From Sphingomonas sp. Root241 (GTDB lineage: Bacteria > Pseudomonadota > Alphaproteobacteria > Sphingomonadales > Sphingomonadaceae): a stretch of DNA of 64,000 bases. The translations under genes were made by a program, and so were the position numbers. This document shows, in pieces, positions 1 to 8,541 of this stretch. The stretch covers positions 4,061 to 68,060 of the forward strand of contig NZ_LMIV01000004.1 of assembly GCF_001428865.1 (NCBI RefSeq), in the 5' to 3' direction. A model generated the notes under the pieces. The model was not told the origin of the DNA. It did not search any database and saw only the letters and a program-made list of their open reading frames with translations. The first letter of the stretch is position 1; each line of letters opens with the position of its first letter.

Positions 1-1800
1 GTGTTTGGGGCGATCCTGATGGTCGCGGTGGCGGTGGCGGTCGTCGCGATCCTCAGGGTGCCGGTTACCAATCTGATCGCATTCGGGACGACCGCGCCTG
101 CAGGAACCGCAGGTGTGGCCGCGGCGGCTGCTGCAGCTGGCGTAGCAGTCCCGACGACGGCGGCGGGAGCCGCGGCACTTGCGGGAACAGCCGCCACCAT
201 CGCTGGCGGCGCAGTCGCCGGGATGGCTGGCAGCATTGCGAGCCAAGGCTTTGGTATGGCGACGGGGATCCAGAAGGGAGGCCTCGATTGGAAGGGGATT
301 GCACTGGCTGGAATTTCCGGCGGCGCTGGTGGAGGGCTGGGCCGGGTTGGATTCCTGAACGGCGGTAGCGGCGCTCTGGGTGTCGCGCAGGACATCGCAC
401 GCGGTGCACTCGGCAATGCCGCGACGCAGGGGATCGCGGTCGCCACAGGATTGCAGAGCAAGTTCAACTTTGTCGGCGTTGCGGTCGGCGGCGCCGTCGG
501 CGGTGCGGTCGGAGCGGCCAATTTCGGTGGGTTCGGCGGGCGAGTGGCCTCCGGTGTTGCCGGCGCGCTCGCCGGCGGCGCCATGCGCAGCCTGCTCGAC
601 GGCTCGGATTTCGGCGACAATATCCTCGCCGCGCTGCCGGACGTGATCGGCACGACGGTCGGTGAGATCGTTGCGGGCGCGGTTATCGGATCGCCGAAGG
701 AAACTTCGATGGCACGACACCGCCGGAGAGGCGGGATAGAAATCGCCCAGGCTGTCCAGAGTACCAGCGGGAACGTCCGTACGGACGCAATACCCAACGA
801 TCCTCGCGCCCTCACCGGAGAGATCGTGGTTACGGCGCAGAGGCCCTCCTGGCTCGATCGGCTGGCGGGCAGCATCGGCGATGGCCTGTCGGCACTGTGG
901 CAGTGGAGTGGCGGCGACCACCTGGTCGATCGTTTGACCATGTCGATCAGCCAGGCCGGTTCCGGGGCAGACGCGATCGTCTCGCACATCGTGACGACGA
1001 ACCAAAACTATTATGGGAATCTCTACAACCAGACCCTCGGCCCGGATTCCGCATACCAGCGCTACATCGGCCAGCGTTTCCTCAGAGCGCTTACGCCGGT
1101 ACTGACAGCCATCGCCGATTCACCGCTGGGCGATCCCCAGATCGGAATGATAGCTCAGGAATTTCATCCCGCTGCTAGGCTGCCGGGCGCGGGATTAGCC
1201 ATTGTGCAGCGCGGCCTGCAAGCATTTGCGAGCGGATCGAAACTTACCGCTCGAGTGGCGCCAGCGGCTAAAAGTATCGTTCCATTCGTTGATGCCGCAG
1301 AAGGTGCATCGGCGAGGCACATCGCTTGGAGCTCGGATTTGGGCGCGATCAATGACACAGCCGCGGCTTTGGGTCAGCGAGCACTACGCAATTCCGGGGG
1401 GGATTGGACAAAATCTGAGGCGCTTTTCAATCGCTACCTTTCGCTGGCGGATGTGAGATTGGCTCGCACCGGAAGTGGATATGCGGTTGAGTTGCAACCT
1501 GCTGCAATCGCAGGAGGTGAGCGCGTACCTAGCTTTATCTGGATGCACCGTGGCGATGCGGCTTCTCCGCTAATTATGGGCAGCGATGGAGCGCCTCGCC
1601 TATTCGCTTACCCAGGATCACGCCGGCTCGATGCAGGCATTATCGATATGACGGCGACAGCAAACCAGCACGGCTTGAGGCCAGTTGTAAGTGGCTATGA
1701 CATCACGCTAAACGCAGCCAAATCTCCCGCTGGGGCATATTATCGAGAGTATTTTGGGAACATTCCTATTACCGACATTCGGCTGAGAGCGAGAAACTGA
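1..1800 (+). CDS. C-terminal part of a large glycine/alanine-rich protein, probable polymorphic toxin
   Basis: The reading frame is open from the first base, so the true start probably lies upstream and this is a partial gene. The first 230 or so codons encode a Gly/Ala-rich, membrane-like region with a phrase (DNILAALPDVIG) of the kind found in pre-toxin regions of contact-dependent and RHS-like proteins of sphingomonads. A linker with EIVVTAQRP follows near codon 275. The last 150 residues are polar and unlike the rest. That part uses codons such as TTA and AGA that are rare in neighbouring genes, which suggests an exchanged toxin tip. A small ORF starts one base after the stop, as in toxin-immunity pairs. 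No toxin family was recognised, so the catalytic activity is unknown. Confidence 0.55.
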   Translation: MFGAILMVAVAVAVVAILRVPVTNLIAFGTTAPAGTAGVAAAAAAAGVAVPTTAAGAAALAGTAATIAGGAVAGMAGSIASQGFGMATGIQKGGLDWKGIALAGISGGAGGGLGRVGFLNGGSGALGVAQDIARGALGNAATQGIAVATGLQSKFNFVGVAVGGAVGGAVGAANFGGFGGRVASGVAGALAGGAMRSLLDGSDFGDNILAALPDVIGTTVGEIVAGAVIGSPKETSMARHRRRGGIEIAQAVQSTSGNVRTDAIPNDPRALTGEIVVTAQRPSWLDRLAGSIGDGLSALWQWSGGDHLVDRLTMSISQAGSGADAIVSHIVTTNQNYYGNLYNQTLGPDSAYQRYIGQRFLRALTPVLTAIADSPLGDPQIGMIAQEFHPAARLPGAGLAIVQRGLQAFASGSKLTARVAPAAKSIVPFVDAAEGASARHIAWSSDLGAINDTAAALGQRALRNSGGDWTKSEALFNRYLSLADVRLARTGSGYAVELQPAAIAGGERVPSFIWMHRGDAASPLIMGSDGAPRLFAYPGSRRLDAGIIDMTATANQHGLRPVVSGYDITLNAAKSPAGAYYREYFGNIPITDIRLRARN

Positions 1801-1801
1801 C

Positions 1802-2200
1802 ATGGTGACCGCAAATGATATAGGCGAAGTTATTGCATCTGATTTTCTTCAGCCTACCGTCGAAAGGCTAGGCCAGCAGTTGCGCCGAAATATCAAGCTC
1901 AGATTAAAGGTCGCACTTGACGGGGAATCTACTGAATGTCGCATTTCCTCGTCAGAGCAGGAAGGGTTTGAAATACTTGATGGCGAAACCCGCGTATTAG
2001 CGTCAGATACTGCGATTGCAGGCCGCTACAAATATCATCTGCAGTGCATTTTTCCCGAGCAGAGCGACCTCGAAGGTTTCTCGGGCATAAGGCTCAACGG
2101 CGCGGTAGTGATCAACGGAAATTGCGAAAGTAACGATTATTCCGGCTTTATGTACACCTACAATGAGTGGGATTGGGGCGCGAAAGTCAGAGATTTGTAA
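1802..2200 (+). CDS. Small acidic protein, candidate immunity protein
   Basis: This 132-residue soluble protein has no signal peptide or membrane segment and a tryptophan/tyrosine-rich tail (YNEWDWGAKVRDL). It starts one base after the stop of the putative toxin, so the two are almost certainly co-transcribed. Codon use is strikingly different from the rest of the window: ATA three times, TTA twice and AGA twice in 132 codons. That supports recent acquisition. The immunity role is inferred from position, size and composition only; no family was recognised. Confidence 0.5.
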   Translation: MVTANDIGEVIASDFLQPTVERLGQQLRRNIKLRLKVALDGESTECRISSSEQEGFEILDGETRVLASDTAIAGRYKYHLQCIFPEQSDLEGFSGIRLNGAVVINGNCESNDYSGFMYTYNEWDWGAKVRDL

Positions 2201-2597
2201 CCGCTGAGGCGGTAGCGGCGAGAGCCCTTGCAATGTAGATTTCACCTGCTGCAAGCGCGCTTGGCCGCGCGCTGCTGCCCGCTCCTTGAGTCCGTCGTAA
2301 CGACTCTGACCCACGCGCAAGGATATTCCCCTACCGCGCAACTTCATGAGTGAATCCGCGGGAAAAGTGCGAAGTTAAGCCTGCGAAATCCTACAGCCGG
2401 TGCCGGTGAGCACGTCAATCGGGGCGGCGTGGCGATTCAGGACATGGTGCTTCGGAACACTTCGACCCGTGTGCCGCCGACGATGCTCGCCGGATCGGAC
2501 CATTCTTCCACAGAAGTGCGACCAAGCGTGCAATTTAGATGCTTGACGACTTCTGCCGAACCATGTCTCATTGTGGAGTTGGGTTGGGGGAAAGTTG
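2201..2597. other. Non-coding gap between the toxin pair and the flagellar operon
   Basis: These 397 bases hold no convincing gene. Short frames on both strands lack a plausible ribosome site or recognisable sequence. The right end should carry the promoter of the flagellar operon, and a sigma-70-like candidate is listed separately. I saw no clear sigma-54 (-24/-12) or sigma-28 site and no convincing terminator for the toxin pair. Confidence 0.5.
2543..2571 (+). promoter_or_regulatory. Candidate promoter of the flagellar operon
   Basis: TTGACG (2543-2548) is followed after 17 bases by TCTCAT (2566-2571). It matches the sigma-70 -35 box at five of six bases and the -10 box at four of six. It ends 26 bases before the flgF ATG. 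This is a weak call based on consensus match and position only. Confidence 0.25.
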
Positions 2598-3299
2598 ATG
2601 TCGGGACTCATCGAGTCTGCGACAGCAATTTTGGGTGCGTCCGAAAAGCGTCTCGAAGTTGCTGCGCGCAATGTCGCGAATGTATCTACGCCCGGATACA
2701 AGCGAAGCAGCGGTTTTTCTCAGATTCTCGCGTCCGCGCGCGTGGGCGATACTGTTCCCGATATTGTCGAGCGCAAGGACTTCATGCAGGGCAAGCTGAT
2801 CTCCAGCAAGAACCCGCTCGATCTGGCGGTGAATGGCGACGGCTTCTTTCAGGTCCGCGCGGGCGATCAGTTGCTCTACACGCGGCAGGGCCAGTTCCAG
2901 CTGGCGGAGAACGGGGCCGTCGTCTCGTCGCAAGGCTATGTGCTGCAGCAGGCGGGCGGGGGCGACCTCGTGCTCGACAATGCCGCGGTCACGATCCTCG
3001 ATGACGGCGCGGTCCTGGATGACGGCCGGCCGGTCGCGCGGATCGGGCTGAGCGCGCCGGCGGCGGGCGCGACGCTGACTGCGCTGGGTGAATCGCACTT
3101 CGCCGCCGGCGGCACGATGGAAGAAGTCGCCGATCCCTCGATCCGCCAGGGAATGCTCGAGAGCTCGAACGTCGCGATGGGCGATGAGATGGTGACGATG
3201 ATGGCGGCGATGCGCCAGGCGGAAAGCGGCGCGCGGCTCGTGCAGGTCTATGACGAGCTGATGGGCCGCGCCCTCACCACGCTGGGAGGGGCACGATGA
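2598..3299 (+). CDS. flgF: Flagellar proximal rod protein FlgF
   Basis: This 233-residue protein of the flagellar rod/hook family would form part of the periplasmic drive-shaft. The N-terminus carries the family signature (ARNVANVSTPGYKR, about residues 21-34). The C-terminus has the matching SSNV...EMVTMMAAMRQ coiled-coil segment. The ATG at 2598 was chosen because the upstream in-frame TTG (2571) would add residues before the conserved start and a purine-rich GGGGGAAAG lies just upstream. The stop overlaps flgG by four bases. It opens a long run of tightly packed flagellar genes. FlgF rather than FlgG is assigned from its shorter length and the usual flgF-flgG-flgA order. Confidence 0.85.
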   Translation: MSGLIESATAILGASEKRLEVAARNVANVSTPGYKRSSGFSQILASARVGDTVPDIVERKDFMQGKLISSKNPLDLAVNGDGFFQVRAGDQLLYTRQGQFQLAENGAVVSSQGYVLQQAGGGDLVLDNAAVTILDDGAVLDDGRPVARIGLSAPAAGATLTALGESHFAAGGTMEEVADPSIRQGMLESSNVAMGDEMVTMMAAMRQAESGARLVQVYDELMGRALTTLGGAR

Positions 3300-4066
3300 G
3301 CGACGCTTTCCATGTCGGTGCGGTCGGGCTCCAGACGCAGCAGCAGGCGCTCGAGGCGCTCGCCAACAACATCGCCAATGTGAACACGCCCGGCTTCAAG
3401 CGCTCGGAAATTCGCTATGCTGACGTGGTGGTGCGTCGTGCCGAGGGCGATGCGGCCTCGGCGCCGGCCTCCGATCCGCAGACGCTGGCCGGTGTGATGC
3501 TCGACTCGCAGTTCATGCTCAACGAGCAAGGCGAACTCGAGCGCACCGGCCGCAGCATGGATCTCGCCATCCAGGGCGCCGGGTTCCTCGAGCTGATGGG
3601 CCCCGCGGGGCAGACGTTGCTGTGGCGCGGCGGCGCACTCAAGATCAATGACGACGGGCTGCTCGCAACCGACAAGGGGCTGGCATTCCGCGCCGCGATC
3701 ACCGTTCCGCATGATGCGACGGCGATCGAGATCGGTTCGGACGGCATTGTCCGTGCAACTGTTCCGGACACGGTCGAGCCGGTCGAACTCGGCCAGGTCC
3801 AGCTCGTGCGGGTCGATAATCCCGCCTCGGTGTCGCGCCTGGATGGCGGACTCTATCGCATGGGTGACGATACCCAGCTGATCGAGGCGCAGCCCGGAGA
3901 GGATGGCGCCGGACTGCTCGTGCAGGGCGCGATCGAGCGTTCGAACGTCGCGCTCACCGACGAAATGGTTCGGCTCATGATGGTGCAGCGCGCCTACGCG
4001 GCCAACGCCCAGATCGTCCAGGCCGCCGATCAGTTGATGGGCATTGCGAACGGCCTGCGTCGTTGA
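3296..4066 (+). CDS. flgG: Flagellar distal rod protein FlgG
   Basis: This 256-residue protein has the normal length for FlgG, the rod segment that crosses the outer ring region and joins the hook. The N-terminal family motif ANNIANVNTPGFKR lies at about residues 22-35. The C-terminal helix has ERSNVALTDEMVRLMMVQRAYAAN-type residues, which pack with the N-terminal helix in the assembled rod. The gene overlaps flgF and flgA by four bases each. Rod proteins lack signal peptides because they pass through the flagellar type III exporter, and none is seen here. Confidence 0.9.
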   Translation: MSDAFHVGAVGLQTQQQALEALANNIANVNTPGFKRSEIRYADVVVRRAEGDAASAPASDPQTLAGVMLDSQFMLNEQGELERTGRSMDLAIQGAGFLELMGPAGQTLLWRGGALKINDDGLLATDKGLAFRAAITVPHDATAIEIGSDGIVRATVPDTVEPVELGQVQLVRVDNPASVSRLDGGLYRMGDDTQLIEAQPGEDGAGLLVQGAIERSNVALTDEMVRLMMVQRAYAANAQIVQAADQLMGIANGLRR

Positions 4067-4476
4067 TCATGCTTTCGTTCCTCCTGATACTGGCCTTACC
4101 GGAGGATCGCGGCTGCTTCGAAGCGGCCCGGGCACTTCCCGCCGGCACTCCCGTCGCCGCGGAGAATGTCGTGTCCGTCGCCTGCGAACCCGGTCGCGCC
4201 GCCGCAGGCTTGCGGTATGACAAGAGCGCGCAGGTGGCGCTGCTTGTCGCGGCGGTTCCTGAGGGTGAATATCTCGGACGGCTTCCGCATCCGCCTTCGG
4301 GGCGCATCGCGAAGGGCGCGCGCCTCACGCTGCGCTCCACGGCCGGGCCCGTCGTCATCGAGCGGGGAGTGACTGCACTGCAGGCCGGCCGTTCGGGAGA
4401 ACGCATCTTCGTGCAGGATGCAAATGGCGCGACCTTTGCCGTGACCCTGCGGCTTGCGTCCGGAGCCACGGAATGA
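4063..4476 (+). CDS. flgA: P-ring assembly chaperone FlgA
   Basis: This 137-residue periplasmic protein has an N-terminal hydrophobic leader (LSFLLILAL) and a SAF-type domain with an ITV/RLTLRS-like core. FlgA helps FlgI assemble the P ring around the rod. The protein is short for the family, which often exceeds 200 residues, so it carries mainly the C-terminal SAF half. The TTG at 4063 overlaps the flgG stop in the TTGA style used across this operon; an ATG at 4069 is a good alternative. Position between flgG and flgH supports the call. Confidence 0.75.
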   Translation: MIMLSFLLILALPEDRGCFEAARALPAGTPVAAENVVSVACEPGRAAAGLRYDKSAQVALLVAAVPEGEYLGRLPHPPSGRIAKGARLTLRSTAGPVVIERGVTALQAGRSGERIFVQDANGATFAVTLRLASGATE

Positions 4477-5048
4477 AGTCGGTTCCGATCCTCTGCAGCT
4501 TCGTTCTGGCCGGCGTGGCGCTGCCGGCCGCCGCGCAGGACCTCTATCAGGGAGGCAACTGGTCGGCGATGGCATCGGATCGCCGCGCAGCCGCAATTGG
4601 CGATGCGATCACGGTGGTGGTTCTGCAAAGCGCCGAGGCGTCCAACACCACCCAGTCGTCGAGCCGCCGTTCGACCGATTTCGGCGGAGGCCTGCGTGCG
4701 GGAGGCGTGGACGAGAGCGGCCAGCTGAATTTCGGCGGAGGTTTCACCGGCCGCGGTGAGATGCGCAGAAGCGAGAAGCTGGTCGCACAGTTGAGCGCTA
4801 CGATCGAGGAAGTGCTGCCCAATGGCGACTACCGGATCGTCGGCCGCCAGCAGCTTCACGTCAATGGCGAGAACACGACCATCGGTGTGCGTGGGCGCAT
4901 CCGCCCCTCGGACATCGCGAGCGACAACAGCGTGCTGTCGAGCCGCATCGCCGATGCCCAGATCGACTATGACGGAAAGGGCTTCGTCTCGCGCGGTGCG
5001 AAGCCCGGGCTGATCACGCGGCTGTTCAACCTGCTGGGGCTGCTGTGA
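4473..5048 (+). CDS. flgH: Flagellar L-ring protein FlgH, lacking a lipobox
   Basis: This 191-residue protein forms the outer-membrane L ring. It has a signal peptide ending PAAAQ, then the FlgH features: GDAITVVV, a Ser/Thr-rich linker, a SEKLVAQLSATIEEVLPNGD-like core and an IRPSDIASDN segment. The C-terminus is AKPGLITRLFNLLGLL. FlgH is normally a lipoprotein, but the only cysteine near the start is residue 8 inside the leader and there is no Leu-x-x-Cys lipobox. The sequence points to signal peptidase I cleavage instead. It overlaps flgA by four bases and flgI by four. Confidence 0.88.
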   Translation: MKSVPILCSFVLAGVALPAAAQDLYQGGNWSAMASDRRAAAIGDAITVVVLQSAEASNTTQSSSRRSTDFGGGLRAGGVDESGQLNFGGGFTGRGEMRRSEKLVAQLSATIEEVLPNGDYRIVGRQQLHVNGENTTIGVRGRIRPSDIASDNSVLSSRIADAQIDYDGKGFVSRGAKPGLITRLFNLLGLL

Positions 5049-6172
5049 GGCGGTTTCGTAGTCTGGGCGTTTGTGCGATCGCGTTCGGGCTGTTGGCCGT
5101 GGCATCCCCCGAGGCGCTCGCCCAACAGGTGCCGCTAAAGGGACTCGGCCGCTTTGGCGGATGGCGCGACAATGCGCTCGTCGGCTACGGTCTGGTGACG
5201 GGACTTTCCGGCTCGGGCGACACGCGTCGCAGCGGCGTGACGCGTCAGGCGATGCGCAATATCCTCAGTCGGTTGGGCACGAATGTCGCCGACGACCAGA
5301 TCAGCAGCCGCAACGTCGCGGTGGTGATGGTAACCGCCGTGCTGCCCCCATCCGCGAATGTCGGTGACCATATCGATGTCACGGTATCTTCGGTTGGCGA
5401 TGCGCGTAGCCTCGCCGGCGGCACGCTGATCATGACTCCGCTGCTGGGGCCCGATCAGCGCACCTATGCGCTGGCGCAGGGTCAGCTGGTCGTGGGCGGG
5501 TACCGGTTCGAAAGCGAGCTCAACCAGCAGCAGCGCAACTATCCGACAACCGCAGTGCTCCCGGGGGGCGCGACGATCGAGACTGCGGTTGAATCGCGTG
5601 TCGCTGCAGGTGATGGCGAGCTTTCCTTTCTTCTCACCAATCCCAGTTTCTCGACAGCGCAGCGCATCGCCGAGCAGATCAACGGCCGGCTCGGCGCGAA
5701 TGCCGCCAAGGCGCGTAACGCCGACGAGGTCCGGATACGCTTCGCGGGCGGATCGGGCGAGGTTGCCCCTTTCATCGCCACCATCGAGAATATCCTCGTC
5801 GAACCCGATCTCCAGCCGCGCATCGTGATCAATGAGCGGACCGGCACCGTGGTCGCAGGCCGTGACGTGATGATTTCGAGCGTCGTGATCGCGCAAGGGG
5901 ACATCAAGGTGACGGTGACTGCCGAGAACATAGCCTCGCAACCGAGCTTCATCTCGGGCTTCGCCAGCGATGTGCGCAGTCTCGTCGTCACCAACACCAA
6001 GCTCGACGTCGAACAAGGTTCGGCCGATGCGAGCTTCCGCTTCCCCAACACCTCGGTCGCGGACCTCGTCCAGGCGCTGACGCGTGCGCGCGTCGACACG
6101 CGCCGGACGATCAGTATCCTCCAGGCGATCAAGGCGGCAGGCGCGCTGCACGCCGAGATCATCGTGCAATAG
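5045..6172 (+). CDS. flgI: Flagellar P-ring protein FlgI
   Basis: This 375-residue precursor is of the usual size, with a signal peptide ending PEALAQ. FlgI polymerises around the rod in the peptidoglycan layer. The mature start (VPLKGLGRFGGWRDNALVGYGLVTGLSGSGD) matches the family strongly, as do SSRNVAVVMVTAVLPP, the INERTGTVVAG motif and the C-terminal ADLVQALTRARVDTRRTISILQAIKAAGALHAEI region. The start is a GTG overlapping the flgH stop. Nine bases separate it from flgB. Confidence 0.95.
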   Translation: MRRFRSLGVCAIAFGLLAVASPEALAQQVPLKGLGRFGGWRDNALVGYGLVTGLSGSGDTRRSGVTRQAMRNILSRLGTNVADDQISSRNVAVVMVTAVLPPSANVGDHIDVTVSSVGDARSLAGGTLIMTPLLGPDQRTYALAQGQLVVGGYRFESELNQQQRNYPTTAVLPGGATIETAVESRVAAGDGELSFLLTNPSFSTAQRIAEQINGRLGANAAKARNADEVRIRFAGGSGEVAPFIATIENILVEPDLQPRIVINERTGTVVAGRDVMISSVVIAQGDIKVTVTAENIASQPSFISGFASDVRSLVVTNTKLDVEQGSADASFRFPNTSVADLVQALTRARVDTRRTISILQAIKAAGALHAEIIVQ

Positions 6173-6181
6173 GTCAAACCC

Positions 6182-6526
6182 ATGGACGCGATTTCTCCCC
6201 TTTTGATCGCCAAGGCGCTCGACGGCCTTCACGCCCGCTATCAGGCCACGGCCGAGAATATCGCCAATGCGAACACGCCAGGATATCGGCCCATCCAGGT
6301 GACGTTCGAGGCGCGCCTACAAGCGGCCGCACGTCAGGGGGACGAGGCGATCGCAGGTGTGTCTCCGCGCACCGAGAGAGCTTCGGTATCGAGCATTACC
6401 GGTGGCATGCGGTTGGATCTCGAGGTCGCGACTGCCTCGCAGACGGCGACGCGATACGCCGCCCTTCTGGATATTCTGGGACGCGAAATGGCGATCAGCA
6501 GGGCCGTCGTCCGAGGGGGGAACTGA
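6182..6526 (+). CDS. flgB: Flagellar rod protein FlgB
   Basis: This 114-residue protein forms the most proximal rod segment next to FliE. The N-terminal motif ENIANANTPGYRP (about residues 22-34) is the rod-protein signature. The C-terminal half is the short helical segment expected of FlgB, ending in REMAISRAVVRGGN. It is somewhat shorter than the typical 130-140 residues. The order flgB-flgC-fliE downstream of the ring genes supports the assignment. Confidence 0.85.
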   Translation: MDAISPLLIAKALDGLHARYQATAENIANANTPGYRPIQVTFEARLQAAARQGDEAIAGVSPRTERASVSSITGGMRLDLEVATASQTATRYAALLDILGREMAISRAVVRGGN

Positions 6527-6530
6527 GCAG

Positions 6531-6959
6531 ATGGACGCAATCGAAATCAGCCGCACCGGGCTGGATGTCGAATGGCAACGGCTCGAGGTGATCGCGCAGA
6601 ACCTCGCCAACATGAACACCAGCCGGACCGCGTCGGGCGAACCCTATCGCGCCGTCCGCCTCCTCTCGGGGCCCAAGGTACGCTTCGCCCGACTGCTCGG
6701 CGCGGGCGAAGCGCCGGCGCGGCCGCAGGGGGTCGCGGTCCTCGGCGTCGAACAGGTCGGGAGTGGCGTGCGCCGCGTCCATGAGCCGGGCCATCCCGAT
6801 GCGGATGCGCAAGGTTTCGTCACCTATCCCGATATCGATCACGCCGCGGAAATGACGCTGCTGATCCAGACGTCGCGCGCCTATGAAGCCAATCTCACGG
6901 CGATGTCGTTCGCGCAGCAAATGTATGCGCGCGCGCTCGACTTCGGCAAGCAGTCGTGA
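6531..6959 (+). CDS. flgC: Flagellar rod protein FlgC
   Basis: This 142-residue rod protein begins MDAIEISRTGLDVEWQRLEV, followed by QNLANMNTSRT, the family motif with Gly-Tyr replaced by Ser-Arg. The middle carries GVRRVHEPGHPDADAQGFV, close to the FlgC consensus for residues before YPDI. The C-terminal segment has SRAYEANLTAMSFAQQMYARAL. The start at 6531 follows a G-rich stretch four bases after the flgB stop. The GTGA overlap with fliE shows coupled translation. Confidence 0.9.
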   Translation: MDAIEISRTGLDVEWQRLEVIAQNLANMNTSRTASGEPYRAVRLLSGPKVRFARLLGAGEAPARPQGVAVLGVEQVGSGVRRVHEPGHPDADAQGFVTYPDIDHAAEMTLLIQTSRAYEANLTAMSFAQQMYARALDFGKQS

Positions 6960-7273
6960 ACGGGATCGAGGCAATTGCCGCAGTGGGCAACGGTGAGGCA
7001 CCGCTCGCGCTGCGCGTCGGTCCGGAATCGGCGCGGCCCGGGCCGGTCGCGAGCACCGGCTTTGGCGATATCCTCATGGCTGGATTGCGCGGTGTCGATT
7101 CGAAGATCGCGACTGCCGACAAGCTCGTCCAGCAATTCGCGGTGGATGACTCGGTGCCCGTGCATCAGGTGACGATCGCGCTCGAAGAAGCGCGGCTCTC
7201 GGTCGAGCTGGCGATGCAGGTCCGCACCCGCCTGGTCGAAGGGTACCGCGAGCTGATGAACATGCCGCTATGA
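6956..7273 (+). CDS. fliE: Hook-basal body adaptor FliE
   Basis: This 105-residue protein joins the MS ring and export gate to the rod. The C-terminal half carries the family features: VDSKIATADKLVQQFA, then VHQVTIALEEARLSVELAMQVRTRLVEGYRELMNMPL. The last 20 residues are the FliE/FlgB-contact helix. The N-terminus is variable, as is usual. It starts with GTG overlapping the flgC stop and is itself overlapped by fliF, placing it in the same transcript. Confidence 0.93.
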   Translation: MNGIEAIAAVGNGEAPLALRVGPESARPGPVASTGFGDILMAGLRGVDSKIATADKLVQQFAVDDSVPVHQVTIALEEARLSVELAMQVRTRLVEGYRELMNMPL

Positions 7274-8541
7274 GTGAGGCGATTCCTGCCGGAACAGGGG
7301 CCGGGGTCAACCGGCAACTGCTCATGTTCGGCGGCGTCTTCGCGGCGGTGGTCCTGCTCCTGGCCCTGGCCTATTATCTGTTCCTTCGCCCCGATTATGT
7401 GGTGCTCGCGCAGGACTTGCGTCCCGCCGACGCCAGTGCCGTTGTCGCTGAGCTCGACAAGCGCGATGCCGACTACAAGCTGAGGGATGGCGGGGCGACG
7501 ATCATGGTCCCGGCGGATCGCGCGGATGCGACGCGGCTGGCCATATCCGGATCGGATGCAGCTGCGCGCGGACAGATCGGCTTCGAACTGTTCAACAAGT
7601 CCGACATGGGCCTCACCAACTTCGCCCAGAAGATCAATTACCAGCGCGCGCTTCAGGGCGAGCTGGTGCGCACTATCATGCAGATGGAAGGCGTGGAGAG
7701 CGCTCGGGTCCATCTCGGTCTGCCGGAGCGGGCATTGTTCCGGGGCGAACGTACCCAGCCGAGCGCCGCGGTCACGCTTGCGCTGCGCCCCGGCATGGTT
7801 GCAGATTCCGCGCGCGTTGCGGGAATCCAGAGGCTCGTCGCGGCCGCGGTTCCCGATCTTCCCGAGACCAAGGTCGTCGTGCTCGACGCTCAGGGTAGGG
7901 TCATCAGTGTTGCGCCGCCGGCAGCCGAGTCTCTCGATCCGGTCGTCGACGAGCAGCAGGCGATCAAGGCCTATTACACTGCGCGTGCGCGCGCCGCAGT
8001 CGAGCAGCGGATGCCGGGCCAGAAATTCGCCGTGCGGGTGCTGCTGCTTCCGATCGCAGAGAGCGCGCAGACGGGCACCGCCGCGACCTCCACGGATTGG
8101 ACCCCGAGTGGCGAAGGCCAGGCGCGAAATTTCCGTCTGCGCGTCCTGCTCGTCACTTCCGCGGCGCTCGGGGCCGACGACCAAGCAATTGCTCGGGAAG
8201 CCATTGGCCGCGCGGTCGCGCTCGATCCCTTGCGGGGTGACGATCTCGGCTTCGAGGTCGGGCCAGTCGAGCCGGTCGGCGCATCGCCGGCGCCGCCGTC
8301 AGTTGCGAATGCAGGTCCCTTTCGCGAAGCGCCGCCGCCGCTGTCGACGATGCGCGATCCGCAGACGGGATATGGCTGGATCGCCGCCGCCGCTCTGGTG
8401 CTGATCGCGGCATTCGGGCTTGTCCTGTTCGCGCGCCGGCGAGGGGCATCGGGATTGGGCTCGAACGAGCAGGAAGCGTTCGCGGCAAAACTGCGGCGTC
8501 AGCTCAATCTCGCCGAGGACGCGCCCGATGCTGCTCGCTGA
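7270..8541 (+). CDS. fliF: Flagellar MS-ring protein FliF, short form
   Basis: FliF forms the inner-membrane ring that templates the basal body. The 423-residue protein has a membrane segment at about residues 17-38, the ring-building domains (GQIGFELFNKSDMGLTNFAQ, QRALQGELVRTIMQMEGVESARVHL) and a second membrane segment at about 370-388. It is over 100 residues shorter than the usual 530-570. The missing part is the region between ring domain and second membrane segment and most of the cytoplasmic tail. The tail has only 35 residues, where FliF normally docks FliG. This fits the absence of a normal fliG next door. Confidence 0.92.
   Translation: MSEAIPAGTGAGVNRQLLMFGGVFAAVVLLLALAYYLFLRPDYVVLAQDLRPADASAVVAELDKRDADYKLRDGGATIMVPADRADATRLAISGSDAAARGQIGFELFNKSDMGLTNFAQKINYQRALQGELVRTIMQMEGVESARVHLGLPERALFRGERTQPSAAVTLALRPGMVADSARVAGIQRLVAAAVPDLPETKVVVLDAQGRVISVAPPAAESLDPVVDEQQAIKAYYTARARAAVEQRMPGQKFAVRVLLLPIAESAQTGTAATSTDWTPSGEGQARNFRLRVLLVTSAALGADDQAIAREAIGRAVALDPLRGDDLGFEVGPVEPVGASPAPPSVANAGPFREAPPPLSTMRDPQTGYGWIAAAALVLIAAFGLVLFARRRGASGLGSNEQEAFAAKLRRQLNLAEDAPDAAR

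Noticed and set aside
823..849. EIVVTAQRP in the first gene, similar to the start of TonB receptors
   Set aside because: There is no plug or barrel around it; the surrounding Gly/Ala-rich and polar regions do not fit an outer-membrane receptor.
2201..2597. Sigma-54 promoter for the flagellar operon
   Set aside because: No GG-N10-GC pair with adequate flanking matches was found; only a weak sigma-70-like candidate remains.
3975..6232. Long minus-strand frames opposite flgA-flgI (376 and 365 codons)
   Set aside because: They are antisense to clearly recognised flagellar genes, rich in Arg/His low-complexity sequence and match no family; high GC produces such open shadows.
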